64,000 nt of DNA from Eubacterium sp. OM08-24. Lineage in GTDB: Bacteria > Bacillota > Clostridia > Oscillospirales > Acutalibacteraceae. The stretch lies in contig NZ_QSTA01000003.1 in assembly GCF_003438075.1 (NCBI RefSeq), forward strand, positions 165,954-229,953, in the 5' to 3' direction. The notes below the pieces were generated by a model. The model was not told the DNA's origin and did no database searches. It worked only from the letters and a program-made list of their open reading frames with translations. Position 1 is the first letter of the stretch; every line of letters begins with the position of its first letter. The translations under genes were made by a program, and so were the position numbers. Of this stretch, positions 19,037-28,117 are shown in pieces.

Positions 19037-19549
19037 TTACTTCAAAACATCGCTCCATTTGTGGTTATGCAGTTCGCCAATACTCTGCAGTTGCGGATAA
19101 TTCCACTGTCTTAGCACTTCATATGTTGCAATGGCAACTGAATTTGAAAGATTCAGACTTCTTGCCTCGTCAATCATAGGTATTCTGACCGTGCTTTCGG
19201 GATACTGCATCAAAAGTTCTTCGGGCAGTCCCTTGGTTTCCTTTCCAAAAATAATATAGCAGTTATCGGGATACTCGGCATCTGAATGAATATGAGTACC
19301 CTTTGTTGAAAAGAGAAAATACCTGCCTCCCTTTGTTTTTTCGAGAAAATCGTTTAAATCATCGTAATATGTAATATCAAGTAAGTGCCAATAATCAAGA
19401 CCCGCTCTCTTTAGTTTTTTGTCATCAATATAAAAACCGAGAGGACGGACAAGGTGCAGACTTGCTCCCGTTGCGGCGCAGGTTCTTGCAATATTGCCTG
19501 TATTCTGCGGAATTTCAGGCTCTACCAGCACAATATTAAGCTTTGCCAA
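19037..19549 (-). CDS. trmL: tRNA (cytidine(34)-2'-O)-methyltransferase
   Basis: 170 residues, a minimal SPOUT methyltransferase. It starts NIVLVEPEIPQNTGNIARTC, the classic SPOUT opening, and has the knotted SAM-binding C-terminal part FGKETKGLPEEL, TVRIPM and SLNLSNSVAIATYE. Modifies the wobble position of certain leucine tRNAs. The start is TTG at 19549, supported by GGAG 9 nt upstream. It is a single gene, not obviously part of an operon. Confidence 0.92.
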   Translation of the reverse strand: MAKLNIVLVEPEIPQNTGNIARTCAATGASLHLVRPLGFYIDDKKLKRAGLDYWHLLDITYYDDLNDFLEKTKGGRYFLFSTKGTHIHSDAEYPDNCYIIFGKETKGLPEELLMQYPESTVRIPMIDEARSLNLSNSVAIATYEVLRQWNYPQLQSIGELHNHKWSDVLK

Positions 19550-19667
19550 ATCTTATCACTCCAAAAATTCAAAATTCTGTTTTATTCTATTTTAAATCGT
19601 AAACAATAATATTGCAAGAACAATCTTGCTCAAATAATAAATACAATTTTTACAGGAGGAAAGACTT

Positions 19668-19850
19668 ATGTTTCATTCACCGATTACAGACATTATGAAA
19701 GGTGTTGCCTTAGGTATGATGGCAGGCATAGCTGTTGGCTGCTGCGGAAGAAAAATGTATGACGAAAATCCAAAGCTAAAGAAAAAAGCAGGCAAGGCAA
19801 TCCGCACAATGGAATCAATGCTTGACACCGCACACTATATGTTCAGATAA
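19668..19850 (+). CDS. Small Cys/Gly-rich helical protein (YtxH-like)
   Basis: 60 residues with a strong AGGAGG site 8 nt before the ATG and its own terminator, so it is very likely expressed. A short hydrophobic Gly-rich stretch (KGVALGMMAGIAVGCC, about 11-27) precedes a Lys-rich amphipathic helix. It resembles the small YtxH/DUF3918-type membrane-associated proteins; the function is unknown. Confidence 0.75.
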   Translation: MFHSPITDIMKGVALGMMAGIAVGCCGRKMYDENPKLKKKAGKAIRTMESMLDTAHYMFR

Positions 19851-19890
19851 AAAATCGGCAGTATCATTTTTAAGTGATGCTGCCGATTTT
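19851..19890 (+). terminator. Terminator of the 60-residue gene
   Basis: Long stem AAAATCGGCAG/CTGCCGATTTT (extended by ATCA/TGAT) with TTTT at the end. Its A-rich left arm could also work on the opposite strand. Confidence 0.8.
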
Positions 19891-20042
19891 CAGTGTTGAA
19901 TAAATTATGGTTCAGTAAACTTTCTTTATTTTTTGGCGGATAATTTAGCGTTAACTAAAATTTCAATGTCCGTTCAAAACCTAAACTAAATCATAATTTA
20001 GTACCGCATAACAAGCATAAAACCGCTTATTATGCGGTGCTT

Positions 20043-20555
20043 TTATAAGTATTTTAAAATTACACTCCATTCCCGTAAAAGTTTGTCGAGTGTAAATGCC
20101 GCATTTGCAGGACTTGTTGACGGAAGTTTTATCGCCTCCATTTGTGTAAACGGATAAATATGCTTTTTATACAGTCTATCGGCGGTCGAACCGTTTGTAA
20201 AAATTTGCGATATATTTGCCGTCTGCAAAATCGGGTCAATATCATTTGGCACAACATTTTTTATCGAACTGTCGCTTGAGCCTGTTATTGTACAGGATTT
20301 TATCACATCCCACAATGCTATGCCGTTAGTGAGCAAAAGTTGCTTTTTCTCGTCTGTGTTTTCCGAAATTCGCTCATTTAAGAGTGTGGCAAGCACTTTC
20401 CAAAAGCGGTTTTGCTTATGCCCGTAGAAAAATTCCGCCTCCCGTGATTTTACGGACGGAAAACTGCCGAGAATTAATATTTTTGAATTTTGGTTAAACA
20501 CAGGCGGTATGGTGTGCAGCAGCCGTAATTCTTCTTGTATGTTTGTTTTTGCCAT
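20043..20555 (-). CDS. DNA-deoxyinosine (hypoxanthine) glycosylase, UDG superfamily
   Basis: 170 residues, uracil-DNA-glycosylase fold. The N-terminal motif LILGSFPSVKSREAEFFYGH matches the small UDG family 6 / hypoxanthine glycosylase group, followed by NRFWKVLATLL. The C-terminal LPSTSPAN corresponds to the DNA-intercalation loop. It would remove deaminated adenine from DNA as the first step of base excision repair. The gene begins 19 nt beyond the MATE gene end and could be co-transcribed with it. Confidence 0.8.
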   Translation of the reverse strand: MAKTNIQEELRLLHTIPPVFNQNSKILILGSFPSVKSREAEFFYGHKQNRFWKVLATLLNERISENTDEKKQLLLTNGIALWDVIKSCTITGSSDSSIKNVVPNDIDPILQTANISQIFTNGSTADRLYKKHIYPFTQMEAIKLPSTSPANAAFTLDKLLREWSVILKYL

Positions 20556-20573
20556 AGCTGTTTTAATCTCCGA

Positions 20574-21917
20574 TTAAATATTCTTTACTTGTGATTCATT
20601 CATTTTTACAATTATTACGGCTATTGCAAATACAATAAATTCAGTCAGAGGAAAAGACCACCAAATTCCCATAATATTAAAGTTATTGTTCAACAGCCAC
20701 ATAAGAGGAAACAATAAAATTCCTTGACGAAGTACCTGAATAACCATACTCGGTACAATTTTACCCATTGCCTGAACATAAGTGGCAATCACGGTAGATA
20801 CTCCGCCAAAGCAATAGCTAAGCGCCATTATTCTTATTGCAGGTATTCCGACAGAACACATTTTTTCCGATGCGGAAAACAACAAAAGTATTTGTCGCGG
20901 AAACAATACCAGTAAAAGCGTACCTACAGCCATTATAATCACCGCTATCGCAGTTCCGCTGTGATATGTCCGATTAACCCGTTCGTATTTTTTTGCGCCG
21001 TAATTATAACGCATAATCGGCAAACAACCTTGAATTAAACCGTTTACCGACATAAATATTAACTGCTGTACCTTAAAATACGCTCCGAAAAAAGCCACTG
21101 CCGTATCAGAATATGTGACTAAAAACAGATTGACAAAAGTTATCATTAATGAACTTAAAACATTCATTGCAAACGAAGGCAATCCATATCCAAATATATT
21201 TTTAAACATATGAAAATCAAAAACAAAACTCTTGATTTTCAGTTTTACCTTTTGCTTAGTAAACATAATTACATATAATGAAATCAGCATTGACAAAACA
21301 TAGCCTAAAACGGTTGCCAAAGCAGCTCCTTTTATTCCCATTTCAGGAAAAGGGCCTATTCCAAAAATAAGCAATGGGTCAAACACAAGATTAAACACCA
21401 CTCCCGCAATCTGAAACCACATAGGAGAAATCATATTGCCTGTAGCCTGCAGCATTTTTTGAATTGCAATATGTACCATATTCGGCACTTGCATAAATGC
21501 ACAAATCTGCATATATATACAGCCGTATTCAAAAATTCGGCTGTCCTCCGTAAAAGCCGAATAGTACGGTGTCATAGTCAAAAGTACAATTATATTAACA
21601 ATTATACCAACCGATAACGACAAAATCAATCCCATTGTAACAACAGAATTTGCCTTGTCCTGCCTTTTTTGCCCCAAATAACCGGCAATCAAAACATTTA
21701 TTCCGACTCCAATCCACACCGAAAGTGAGTTCATTAAATTTGTAATCGGAAAAGACAAAGATACTGCCGCAAGAGCTTGCTCATTAATGCAGGCAACAAA
21801 CATACTGTCTATCATATTATATGAATATTGCAAAAACATAGAAATCATAGGCGGCAAGCACATCTTAATTATTAATCTGTTTATAGGTTGATATTCCATT
21901 TTGTTACAGGTTTCCAT
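20574..21917 (-). CDS. MATE family efflux transporter
   Basis: 447 residues with about 12 membrane segments in two homologous halves, the usual MATE length. The N-terminal PPMISMFLQYSYNMIDSMFV and the repeated Pro/Gly-rich loops are typical. Exports cationic drugs or metabolites using a sodium or proton gradient. GGAGG precedes the ATG. A promoter lies at 22007-22034, and between it and the ATG sits a strong terminator hairpin (21941-21964), so expression is probably controlled by attenuation. Confidence 0.9.
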   Translation of the reverse strand: METCNKMEYQPINRLIIKMCLPPMISMFLQYSYNMIDSMFVACINEQALAAVSLSFPITNLMNSLSVWIGVGINVLIAGYLGQKRQDKANSVVTMGLILSLSVGIIVNIIVLLTMTPYYSAFTEDSRIFEYGCIYMQICAFMQVPNMVHIAIQKMLQATGNMISPMWFQIAGVVFNLVFDPLLIFGIGPFPEMGIKGAALATVLGYVLSMLISLYVIMFTKQKVKLKIKSFVFDFHMFKNIFGYGLPSFAMNVLSSLMITFVNLFLVTYSDTAVAFFGAYFKVQQLIFMSVNGLIQGCLPIMRYNYGAKKYERVNRTYHSGTAIAVIIMAVGTLLLVLFPRQILLLFSASEKMCSVGIPAIRIMALSYCFGGVSTVIATYVQAMGKIVPSMVIQVLRQGILLFPLMWLLNNNFNIMGIWWSFPLTEFIVFAIAVIIVKMNESQVKNI

Positions 21918-21929
21918 AAAATTTCCTCC

Positions 21930-21991
21930 AAAACAAAAAAGTCACACCCCGCAAAAGGTGTGACGAAAAAACTTTGTTGAAAAATTCACAC
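21930..21991 (-). promoter_or_regulatory. Leader terminator/antiterminator of the MATE gene
   Basis: On the minus strand, GTCACACC-N8-GGTGTGAC (21941-21964) is followed by TTTTTTG: an intrinsic terminator inside the leader. Upstream, GTGTGA at 21986-21991 can pair with TCACAC of the terminator's first arm, giving an alternative hairpin. No leader peptide with a clear ribosome binding site is seen, though a TTG-started frame overlaps the structure. Confidence 0.6.
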
Positions 21992-22006
21992 AAATTTTCT
22001 ACTTAC

Positions 22007-22034
22007 ATTATAGCACGGTACAAGTATTTGTCAA
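22007..22034 (-). promoter_or_regulatory. Promoter of the MATE gene
   Basis: Minus strand TTGACA, 16-nt spacer, TATAAT. It lies between the end of the flavoprotein gene and the MATE leader, so the MATE gene is an independent transcription unit. Confidence 0.75.
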
Positions 22035-22077
22035 ATAAAAGTTATACAGAGAACAATTAAAATATTCTCTATTGACT

Positions 22078-23457
22078 TTACTGATTAAGAATTTCTCTTG
22101 CAACAAACACACCGCTTGCGCTTGCGTGTGACAAGGAATGAGTTACACCACTGCCGTCGCCGATAATATAAAGTCCTTTATGAAGCGACTCAAGGTGTTC
22201 GTCAACTTCAACTTCCATATTGTAGAATTTAACCTCAACGCCATAGAGCAATGTATCATCATTCGCTGTACCCGGCGCAATATTATCAAGGGCATAAATC
22301 ATTTCAATAATGCCGTCAAGTATTCTCTTCGGCAATACAAGACTAAGGTCACCCGGTGTAGCCGACAGTGTAGGAACAACCAGACCTTCCTCAATTCTTT
22401 TCGGGTTACTTCTGCGGCCACGGATTAAATCGCCAAAACGCTGAACAATTACTCCTCCGCCGAGCATATTACTAAGTCTTGCAATGCTTTCGCCGTAACC
22501 GTTACTGTCTTTAAAGGGTTCTGAAAAATGCTTGCTTACGAGCAGCGCAAAGTTTGTATTCTCCGTTTGTTTTTCCTTGTCCTCATAACTGTGACCGTTT
22601 ACTGTAATAATGCCGTTTGTGTTTTCTGTAACTACACTACCCTTAGGATTCATACAGAATGTACGCACATTATCCTCGAACTGCTCTGTACGATATACGA
22701 TTTTACTTTCATAAAGTTCGTCTGTAAGATTTGCAAAAATTACAGCAGGCAGCTCAACACGAACACCAATGTCAACTCGGTTAGATTTTGTCGGAATTTT
22801 AAGGTCATTGCAAACTTTTTCCATCCATTTACTTCCACTTCGACCAACTGAAACAATACATTTTTCACACTCGTAACTTTCTTTTTCGGTGTTAATGATA
22901 TATCCTTTATCATCACCCAAAATTTCAATATTGCTGACAGGAGTGTCAAAGTAAAAATCGACCTTATCCTTAAGAAAATTATATATGTTATTCAACACAA
23001 TGTAGTTTTTATCAGTACCGAGATGACGAACAGATGCGTCCAATAAATTAAGTTTGTTCTGCAAGCAAAGTTTTTTAAAGCCTGAACCTGCCGTTGAATA
23101 CAATTTAGTACCACTGCCGCCGTACTGCATATTTATATCATCAACATAGTGCATTAATTCAATAGCCTTTTTCTTGCCGATATATTCATATAAAGTACCG
23201 CCGAAATCATTGGTAATGTTATATTTACCGTCAGAAAAAGCACCTGCGCCGCCAAATCCGCTCATTATTGAACAAGTTTTGCAAGAAATACATTTTTTTA
23301 CCTTGTCGCCGTCAATAGGGCATTTTCTTTTTTCAAGCAAATGGCCCTCTTCAAAAACAGCAACCTTGAGGTCTGAATTGTTAGTAATTAATTCATAGGC
23401 AGAAAAAATACCGCCCGGGCCTGCACCGACAATAATTACATCATATTTTTTCATCAT
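22078..23457 (-). CDS. COG2509-type FAD-dependent dehydrogenase
   Basis: 459 residues. The N-terminal DVIIVGAGPGGIFSAYEL is an FAD-binding Rossmann motif. A Cys cluster (CPIDGDKVKKCISCKTC, about 47-63) is typical of COG2509 flavoproteins. The C-terminal YIIGDGSGVTHSLSHASASG is the second FAD motif. The substrate is not established for this family. A purine-riboswitch-like leader at 23523-23612 precedes it, which ties the gene to purine metabolism by inference. In-frame ATGs at 23457 and 23454 both follow AAAGGAG. Confidence 0.88.
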   Translation of the reverse strand: MMKKYDVIIVGAGPGGIFSAYELITNNSDLKVAVFEEGHLLEKRKCPIDGDKVKKCISCKTCSIMSGFGGAGAFSDGKYNITNDFGGTLYEYIGKKKAIELMHYVDDINMQYGGSGTKLYSTAGSGFKKLCLQNKLNLLDASVRHLGTDKNYIVLNNIYNFLKDKVDFYFDTPVSNIEILGDDKGYIINTEKESYECEKCIVSVGRSGSKWMEKVCNDLKIPTKSNRVDIGVRVELPAVIFANLTDELYESKIVYRTEQFEDNVRTFCMNPKGSVVTENTNGIITVNGHSYEDKEKQTENTNFALLVSKHFSEPFKDSNGYGESIARLSNMLGGGVIVQRFGDLIRGRRSNPKRIEEGLVVPTLSATPGDLSLVLPKRILDGIIEMIYALDNIAPGTANDDTLLYGVEVKFYNMEVEVDEHLESLHKGLYIIGDGSGVTHSLSHASASGVFVAREILNQ

Positions 23458-23522
23458 TTTTCATTTTTCTCCTTTATGTTAAAAAGTAAAGCGTAAAGGC
23501 AAATAAAAAAACCACCAAAAAC

Positions 23523-23556
23523 AACTATAATATGCCCCTACTCGGGGATTATAGTT
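23523..23556 (-). terminator. Riboswitch expression-platform terminator
   Basis: Minus strand AACTATAAT-CCCC-loop-GGGG-ATTATAGTT (23523-23556), followed by GTTTTTGGTGGTTTTTTT. Its first arm uses the same bases as the 3' side of the aptamer's P1 stem, so aptamer folding and termination exclude each other. Confidence 0.7.
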
Positions 23557-23612
23557 AAACAGTTTAAGGCAGTTTGTAGATACACCCGTCCGTATTACGA
23601 GTTTATATAATC
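23547..23612 (-). promoter_or_regulatory. Purine (guanine-type) riboswitch aptamer
   Basis: 66 nt on the minus strand that I could align with the B. subtilis xpt aptamer. P1 is GATTATA/TATAATC; ATATAA begins at the P1 end; loop L2 contains ATACGG; J2/3 is TATCTAC (xpt TTTCTAC); P3 is AACTG/CTGTT with one mismatch; L3 is CCTTAAA (xpt CCGTAAA); J3/1 is AACTA. The specificity base corresponding to position 74 is C, which predicts guanine or hypoxanthine rather than adenine. Position 48 is A instead of U. Confidence 0.7.
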
Positions 23613-23754
23613 TTTGAACCTGCAATATTATAGCAAATTATATTACAACCGTCAATAGCTATTGTTATTTTTATGTAAATTAGAGGGATATTCCTTAATT
23701 GCATAATGAACAGCTTTTCTTGTTGCTATCGCAATTTTAAAGGCTTTTGCTGTT

Positions 23755-23905
23755 TCGTTCAAGCCGCCAAACAGCAAGCTGTTTGGCTATCAAAACTTTG
23801 CGTTAGCTAAAAGTATTTGTGGGCTTTGCCCACACCCACAACCTTTAAAAAGGTTGACCAAATTTTTATAATTGTTTGACAAAACTCTCTGCTAAACAAT
23901 AACTT
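23755..23905. repeat. Fragment of the dispersed intergenic repeat
   Basis: CCAAACAGCAAGCTGTTTGG palindrome (23770-23790), GTGGGCTTTGCCCACACCCA, and CAACCTTTAAAAAGGTTGACC. The same three parts in the same order occur at 29490-29592 and 50074-50160. The stretch 23613-23754 holds no gene that I can see. Confidence 0.75.
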
Positions 23906-23937
23906 ATCCTAATTTTGATAAAAGATCTAATCAAAAA

Positions 23938-23959
23938 GGGACAGTCATCAGACTGTCCC
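23938..23959 (-). terminator. Terminator of pflB-pflA
   Basis: Perfect 9-bp stem GGGACAGTC/GACTGTCCC with TTTTTG on the minus-strand exit and AAAAATATT on the other side, so it is strong and possibly bidirectional. Confidence 0.88.
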
Positions 23960-23974
23960 AAAAATATTAGGTTA

Positions 23975-24715
23975 TTATTCGCAACCGAGAATTTTCTTTG
24001 CGTTAAGAACTCTCTCGGGTGTTGGCGGATCAATGCCCTCGAGTTTGTAATCAATGCCAAGCTCTTTCCATTTATATACACCAAGTGTATGGTATGGCAG
24101 AACTTCAACTCGCTGAACATTTTTAAGAGTTTTTATAAAATCAGCAAGACGATACAGATACTCGTCATAGTCGCTCCTCTGCGGAACAAGCACATGGCGA
24201 ATCCATACAGGCTTGCCCATATCTGAAAGCTCTCTTGCCATTTGCAGAATATTTACATTTGTTTGCCCGGTGAGAATTTTGTGCTGTTCGTCATCAATAT
24301 GCTTAATGTCGAGCAACAGCAAATCCGTATACTTCATAAGCTCTTTCCATTTTGAATAGTAAGGCTCTTCTTTGGTAAACGGATTTCCGCTTGTGTCAAG
24401 CGTTGTATTTATACCGAGCTCTTTTGCCTTTTTAAAAAAGTCAATAAGAAAATCAATCTGTAAAAGCGGCTCTCCTCCACTAACTGTAATACCGCCCTCA
24501 CTTTTCCAGTAAGGGCGATATGCGATAGCTTTTTTAAGCAGTTGTTCTGCTGTGTAAGGTGTACCCTTACTCATTTGCCAGGTGTCGGGATTGTGGCAAA
24601 ACTGACAGCGCATTGCGCAGCCGCTCAGAAATACTACATATCTTACACCCGGGCCGTCAACAGAACCAAAGCTTTCGAGTGAGTGGACATAGCCGACTAA
24701 CTCTTTATTTTCCAT
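23975..24715 (-). CDS. pflA: Pyruvate formate-lyase activating enzyme
   Basis: 246 residues, a radical-SAM enzyme. The iron-sulfur cluster motif CAMRCQFC has its three Cys at 33, 37 and 40. The early SLESFGSVDGPGVR and the later TVSGGEPLLQ (SAM-binding GGE) match PflA. It installs the glycyl radical on PflB. The gene begins 7 nt after pflB's stop and ends at a strong terminator, so the two form an operon. No ferredoxin-domain insertion, so it belongs to the anaerobic PFL type rather than the glycerol-dehydratase activase type. Confidence 0.95.
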   Translation of the reverse strand: MENKELVGYVHSLESFGSVDGPGVRYVVFLSGCAMRCQFCHNPDTWQMSKGTPYTAEQLLKKAIAYRPYWKSEGGITVSGGEPLLQIDFLIDFFKKAKELGINTTLDTSGNPFTKEEPYYSKWKELMKYTDLLLLDIKHIDDEQHKILTGQTNVNILQMARELSDMGKPVWIRHVLVPQRSDYDEYLYRLADFIKTLKNVQRVEVLPYHTLGVYKWKELGIDYKLEGIDPPTPERVLNAKKILGCE

Positions 24716-24722
24716 TATTAAA

Positions 24723-26969
24723 TTACATTGACTTGTGGCAAGTTCTTGCGATTACATCGAGCTGCTGCTCTCTTGTAAGGTCAATGAACTTAACAGCGTA
24801 GCCTGATACACGAATTGTGAAGTTAGCATACTCTTCCTTCTCAGGATGCTCCATAGCGTCAATGAGCTTTTCTGTACCGAATACATTTACATTGAGGTGG
24901 TGTGCACCCTGATCAAAGTAACCGTCAAGTACATTTACGAGGTTGTTTACACGCTCGTCATCATTGTGGCCAAGTGCGTCCGGGCTAATTGTCTGTGTAT
25001 TTGAAATACCATCGAGTGCATACTCGTATGGAAGTTTAGCAACAGAGTTAAGTGAAGCAAGAAGACCGCTCTGCTCTGCACCGTAAGATGGGTTAGCACC
25101 AGGTGAAAGTGGCTCGCCTGCTTTTCTGCCGTCAGGAAGTGAACCTGTTGCCTTACCATATACAACATTTGATGTAATTGTAAGGATAGATGTTGTAGGC
25201 TCAGAATCTCTGTATGTGTGGCAGTATCTGATCTTGCTCATAAACTTACGGAGGAGGTTTACAGCGATTTCGTCTGCTCTCTCATCGTTGTTACCATATC
25301 TTGGGAACTCACCGTCAATTTCAAAGTCAGTAGCAATACCGTCTTCGTCACGAATAACCTTAACCTTTGCATACTTAATAGCGCTGAGTGAGTCAACAAC
25401 GTGTGAGAAACCAGCGATACCTGTTGCAAATGTACGACGGCAGTTAGTATCAATAAGTGCCATTTCGGCAGCCTCATAGTAATACTTATCGTGCATATAG
25501 TGAATCATATTAAGTGTGCCTACATAGAGGTGAGCAAGCCAATCCATCATAGCGTCATACTTCTTGATAACCTCATCATAGTCGAGGTACTCTGAAGTAA
25601 TTGGTCTGTACTCAGGACCTACCTGTACCTTTGTCTTTTCATCAACACCGCCGTTGATAGCGTAAAGAAGACACTTAGCAAGGTTAGCACGAGCGCCGAA
25701 GAACTGGATTTCCTTACCTGTTTCTGTTGCAGATACGCAACAGCAGATTGAGTAGTCATCGCCCCAAACCGGACGCATAACATCATCGTTCTCGTACTGA
25801 ATTGAGCTTGTCTGAACTGAGATCCTAGAAGCGTACTTCTTAAAGCCCTCAGGAAGTCTTGAAGAATAGAGAACTGTGAGGTTTGGCTCAGGCGAAGGTC
25901 CCATATTCTCAAGTGTGTGGAGGAAACGGAAGTCGTTCTTAGTTACCTGTGAACGGCCGTCCATACCAATACCTGCAACCTCAAGTGTAGCCCATACCGG
26001 GTCGCCTGAGAAGAGCTGGTTGTAGCTTTCGATTCTTGCGAACTTAACCATACGGCACTTCATTACAAAGTGGTCGATAAGTTCCTGAGCCTGAGCCTCT
26101 GTGAGTGTACCGTTCTCAAGGTCACGCTCAATATAAATGTCGAGGAATGTAGAAACTCTGCCGACACTCATTGCAGCGCCGTTCTGAGTCTTAATAGCTG
26201 CGAGGTAGCCGAAGTAGAGCCACTGAACAGCCTCTTTTGCGTTCTTAGCAGGCTGAGAAATATCAAAGCCGTAGATTGCAGCCATTTCCTTCATGCCGTT
26301 AAGAGCCTTGATCTGATCTGCAATTTCCTCACGAAGCTGGAAGTCGCCTCTTCTCATACCCTGACGGTTTGTTTCAGCGAAGTCTTCCTTCTTGCACTCG
26401 ATAAGGTAATCAATACCATAAAGAGCAATTCTTCTGTAATCGCCAACGATTCTGCCTCTGCCGTATGTATCAGGAAGACCTGTAAGAATCTTGTTGTGAC
26501 GAGCAACCTTCATTTCAGGTGTGTAGATATCAAATACACCCTGGTTGTGTGTCTTGTGATATTTTGTAAAGATTTCGTGAAGCTTTGGGCTTGGCTCATA
26601 GCCGTACATCTGGCATGACTGCTCAGCCATCTTGATGCCGCCATAAGGCATAAATGCACGCTTTAAAGGCTTGTCTGTCTGAAGACCGACTACCTGCTCA
26701 AGATCCTTGAGATCTTCGTCAATGTATGCTGCGCCGTAAGCTGTGAGAGAGGTAACAACCTCAGTCTCCATATCGAGCACGCCGCCCTTACTTCTTTCTT
26801 CTTTCTGAAGTTCTTTAAGTTTGCCCCAAAGCTTATCAGTAGCCTCAGTAGGACCTACGAGGAATGACTCATCGCCGTCATATGGCTTATAGTTTTTCTG
26901 GATAAAGTCTCTGACATTGATTTCAGATTCCCAAAGTCCGCCAACAAAATTACTCCATTCGGAACGCAT
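24723..26969 (-). CDS. pflB: Formate C-acetyltransferase (pyruvate formate-lyase)
   Basis: 748 residues, full length. Splits pyruvate with CoA into acetyl-CoA and formate during fermentation. The catalytic Cys pair lies in [13 protein letters not shown], and the glycyl-radical site is RVSGYAV with Gly723, 25 residues from the end. Family motifs such as [14 protein letters not shown] [10 protein letters not shown] are present. It is transcribed with pflA from the promoter at 27163-27191, and a terminator-like hairpin at 27000-27036 sits in its leader. Confidence 0.97.
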   Translation of the reverse strand: MRSEWSNFVGGLWESEINVRDFIQKNYKPYDGDESFLVGPTEATDKLWGKLKELQKEERSKGGVLDMETEVVTSLTAYGAAYIDEDLKDLEQVVGLQTDKPLKRAFMPYGGIKMAEQSCQMYGYEPSPKLHEIFTKYHKTHNQGVFDIYTPEMKVARHNKILTGLPDTYGRGRIVGDYRRIALYGIDYLIECKKEDFAETNRQGMRRGDFQLREEIADQIKALNGMKEMAAIYGFDISQPAKNAKEAVQWLYFGYLAAIKTQNGAAMSVGRVSTFLDIYIERDLENGTLTEAQAQELIDHFVMKCRMVKFARIESYNQLFSGDPVWATLEVAGIGMDGRSQVTKNDFRFLHTLENMGPSPEPNLTVLYSSRLPEGFKKYASRISVQTSSIQYENDDVMRPVWGDDYSICCCVSATETGKEIQFFGARANLAKCLLYAINGGVDEKTKVQVGPEYRPITSEYLDYDEVIKKYDAMMDWLAHLYVGTLNMIHYMHDKYYYEAAEMALIDTNCRRTFATGIAGFSHVVDSLSAIKYAKVKVIRDEDGIATDFEIDGEFPRYGNNDERADEIAVNLLRKFMSKIRYCHTYRDSEPTTSILTITSNVVYGKATGSLPDGRKAGEPLSPGANPSYGAEQSGLLASLNSVAKLPYEYALDGISNTQTISPDALGHNDDERVNNLVNVLDGYFDQGAHHLNVNVFGTEKLIDAMEHPEKEEYANFTIRVSGYAVKFIDLTREQQLDVIARTCHKSM

Positions 26970-26999
26970 AGAATAACCCCCTGTATTTCAAAAATAAAA

Positions 27000-27036
27000 C
27001 CGACAAGGCTCAAACCGTATTGATTTGAACCGTCGG
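27000..27036 (-). promoter_or_regulatory. Terminator-like hairpin in the pflB leader
   Basis: Minus strand CCGAC-GGTTCAAA-loop-TTTGAGCC-TT-GTCGG followed by TTTTATTTTTG. It ends about 30 nt upstream of the pflB start and lies downstream of the promoter, so it could attenuate pfl transcription. Confidence 0.5.
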
Positions 27037-27162
27037 CACTTCAAGCATTTTCAATAGACGAGATTAACTCTCATTGAATTGATTTTATTGCTTTTTTGCC
27101 GAAACGGCAATGTAAGCCTTGCGTTGCTGATTTATTGTTTCCGTCACAAAATCAGCATATAT

Positions 27163-27191
27163 AAAATACCACATTTTTTTGCTAAAGTCAA
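27163..27191 (-). promoter_or_regulatory. Promoter of pflB-pflA
   Basis: Minus strand TTGACT, 17-nt spacer, TATTTT. Predicted leader about 190 nt. The rest of the gap up to 27445 is AT rich with no gene visible. Confidence 0.6.
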
Positions 27192-27445
27192 GGATTTTCA
27201 AAAAATACCAATGCTTTTTATTTTTGCCTAAAAAAGCCGAATTTTCCCTATATTTTTTGCTTATAGCGCCGCCGATTTTCGGTATATTTTTTAATATGTG
27301 AAAAATTTAACAATTACTTGTTTTTTATTATTTGTTTTTACATAAATTTTGTTGATTTTTGTTCTGTCCTTTACAAGCGGCAAAAGCATTTCAGTACTTT
27401 AAAACGCAAAATCGGTAAAATGAATTCATTAAAATCACAAAGAAA

Positions 27446-27985
27446 TTATTTTTTGATTTTTCTTAATTTTCTTATATAAGCAAAAGTTTCTTCTTCTCCC
27501 TTTTCACTCAGCATTGTAAGTAATTCTTCAAGCAGTTTCTCTGTGTTTTCGTGCATACGGTGTTTGCCCTTTACCCTGCCGAAGTAATCCAAAGAATCTC
27601 TGTCTTTGTAATTTGAACCGTTATATATTTTACTTGCGGCGACCCTGTCACAAAACATTTCGATTACATAATTAAGCGGCATTTCCACATTTTCTATCTG
27701 CTTTGTCTTAGGATTGTAGTCATTCCAATACTCGTAGTGATGACGGTTTCTGCCCTTATGATGCATCCATGCCTTTGAGTAGCCGTAAAGCTCCCTTTCT
27801 TTTTCGTTAGGACTTCTGTTACCCTGGTAATACTTTGCACCAGGAATAAACTCCGTCGGTGAATATTTTGAAAGGTCGTGCCTTAACCCCTGCCAAAGTA
27901 TTCCTGCCTTTGCACAGTGAGCAATAACCTTATGCCTGTGTCTTGTAATCGTTCTGAAGTGTTTTATAAAATGTAACATATCCAA
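27446..27985 (-). CDS. DUF5662 family protein
   Basis: 179 residues, soluble, rich in His, Tyr and Trp. The motif GLRHDLSKYSPTEF, with HHKGRNRHHYEYW further on, matches the DUF5662 family found widely in Firmicutes and their phages; the spaced His/Asp residues look like an HD-type metal site. The function is unknown. It stands alone, upstream of and divergent from the transpeptidase-like gene at 28118. Confidence 0.8.
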   Translation of the reverse strand: MDMLHFIKHFRTITRHRHKVIAHCAKAGILWQGLRHDLSKYSPTEFIPGAKYYQGNRSPNEKERELYGYSKAWMHHKGRNRHHYEYWNDYNPKTKQIENVEMPLNYVIEMFCDRVAASKIYNGSNYKDRDSLDYFGRVKGKHRMHENTEKLLEELLTMLSEKGEEETFAYIRKLRKIKK

Positions 27986-28117
27986 TCACCAAACATATTC
28001 TAACATATTTCACGGGGATTTTGTTGAATATTTAAATATTTCTTGAACTTTTTAAAAAAAACATATATAATAATGTAATAAAATAAACTAAAAGACACAA
28101 ACGAAAGGAATAATTTG

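Noticed and set aside
26070..26618. 182-codon plus-strand frame inside pflB
   Set aside because: Antisense to a highly conserved gene, with no ribosome binding site or terminator.
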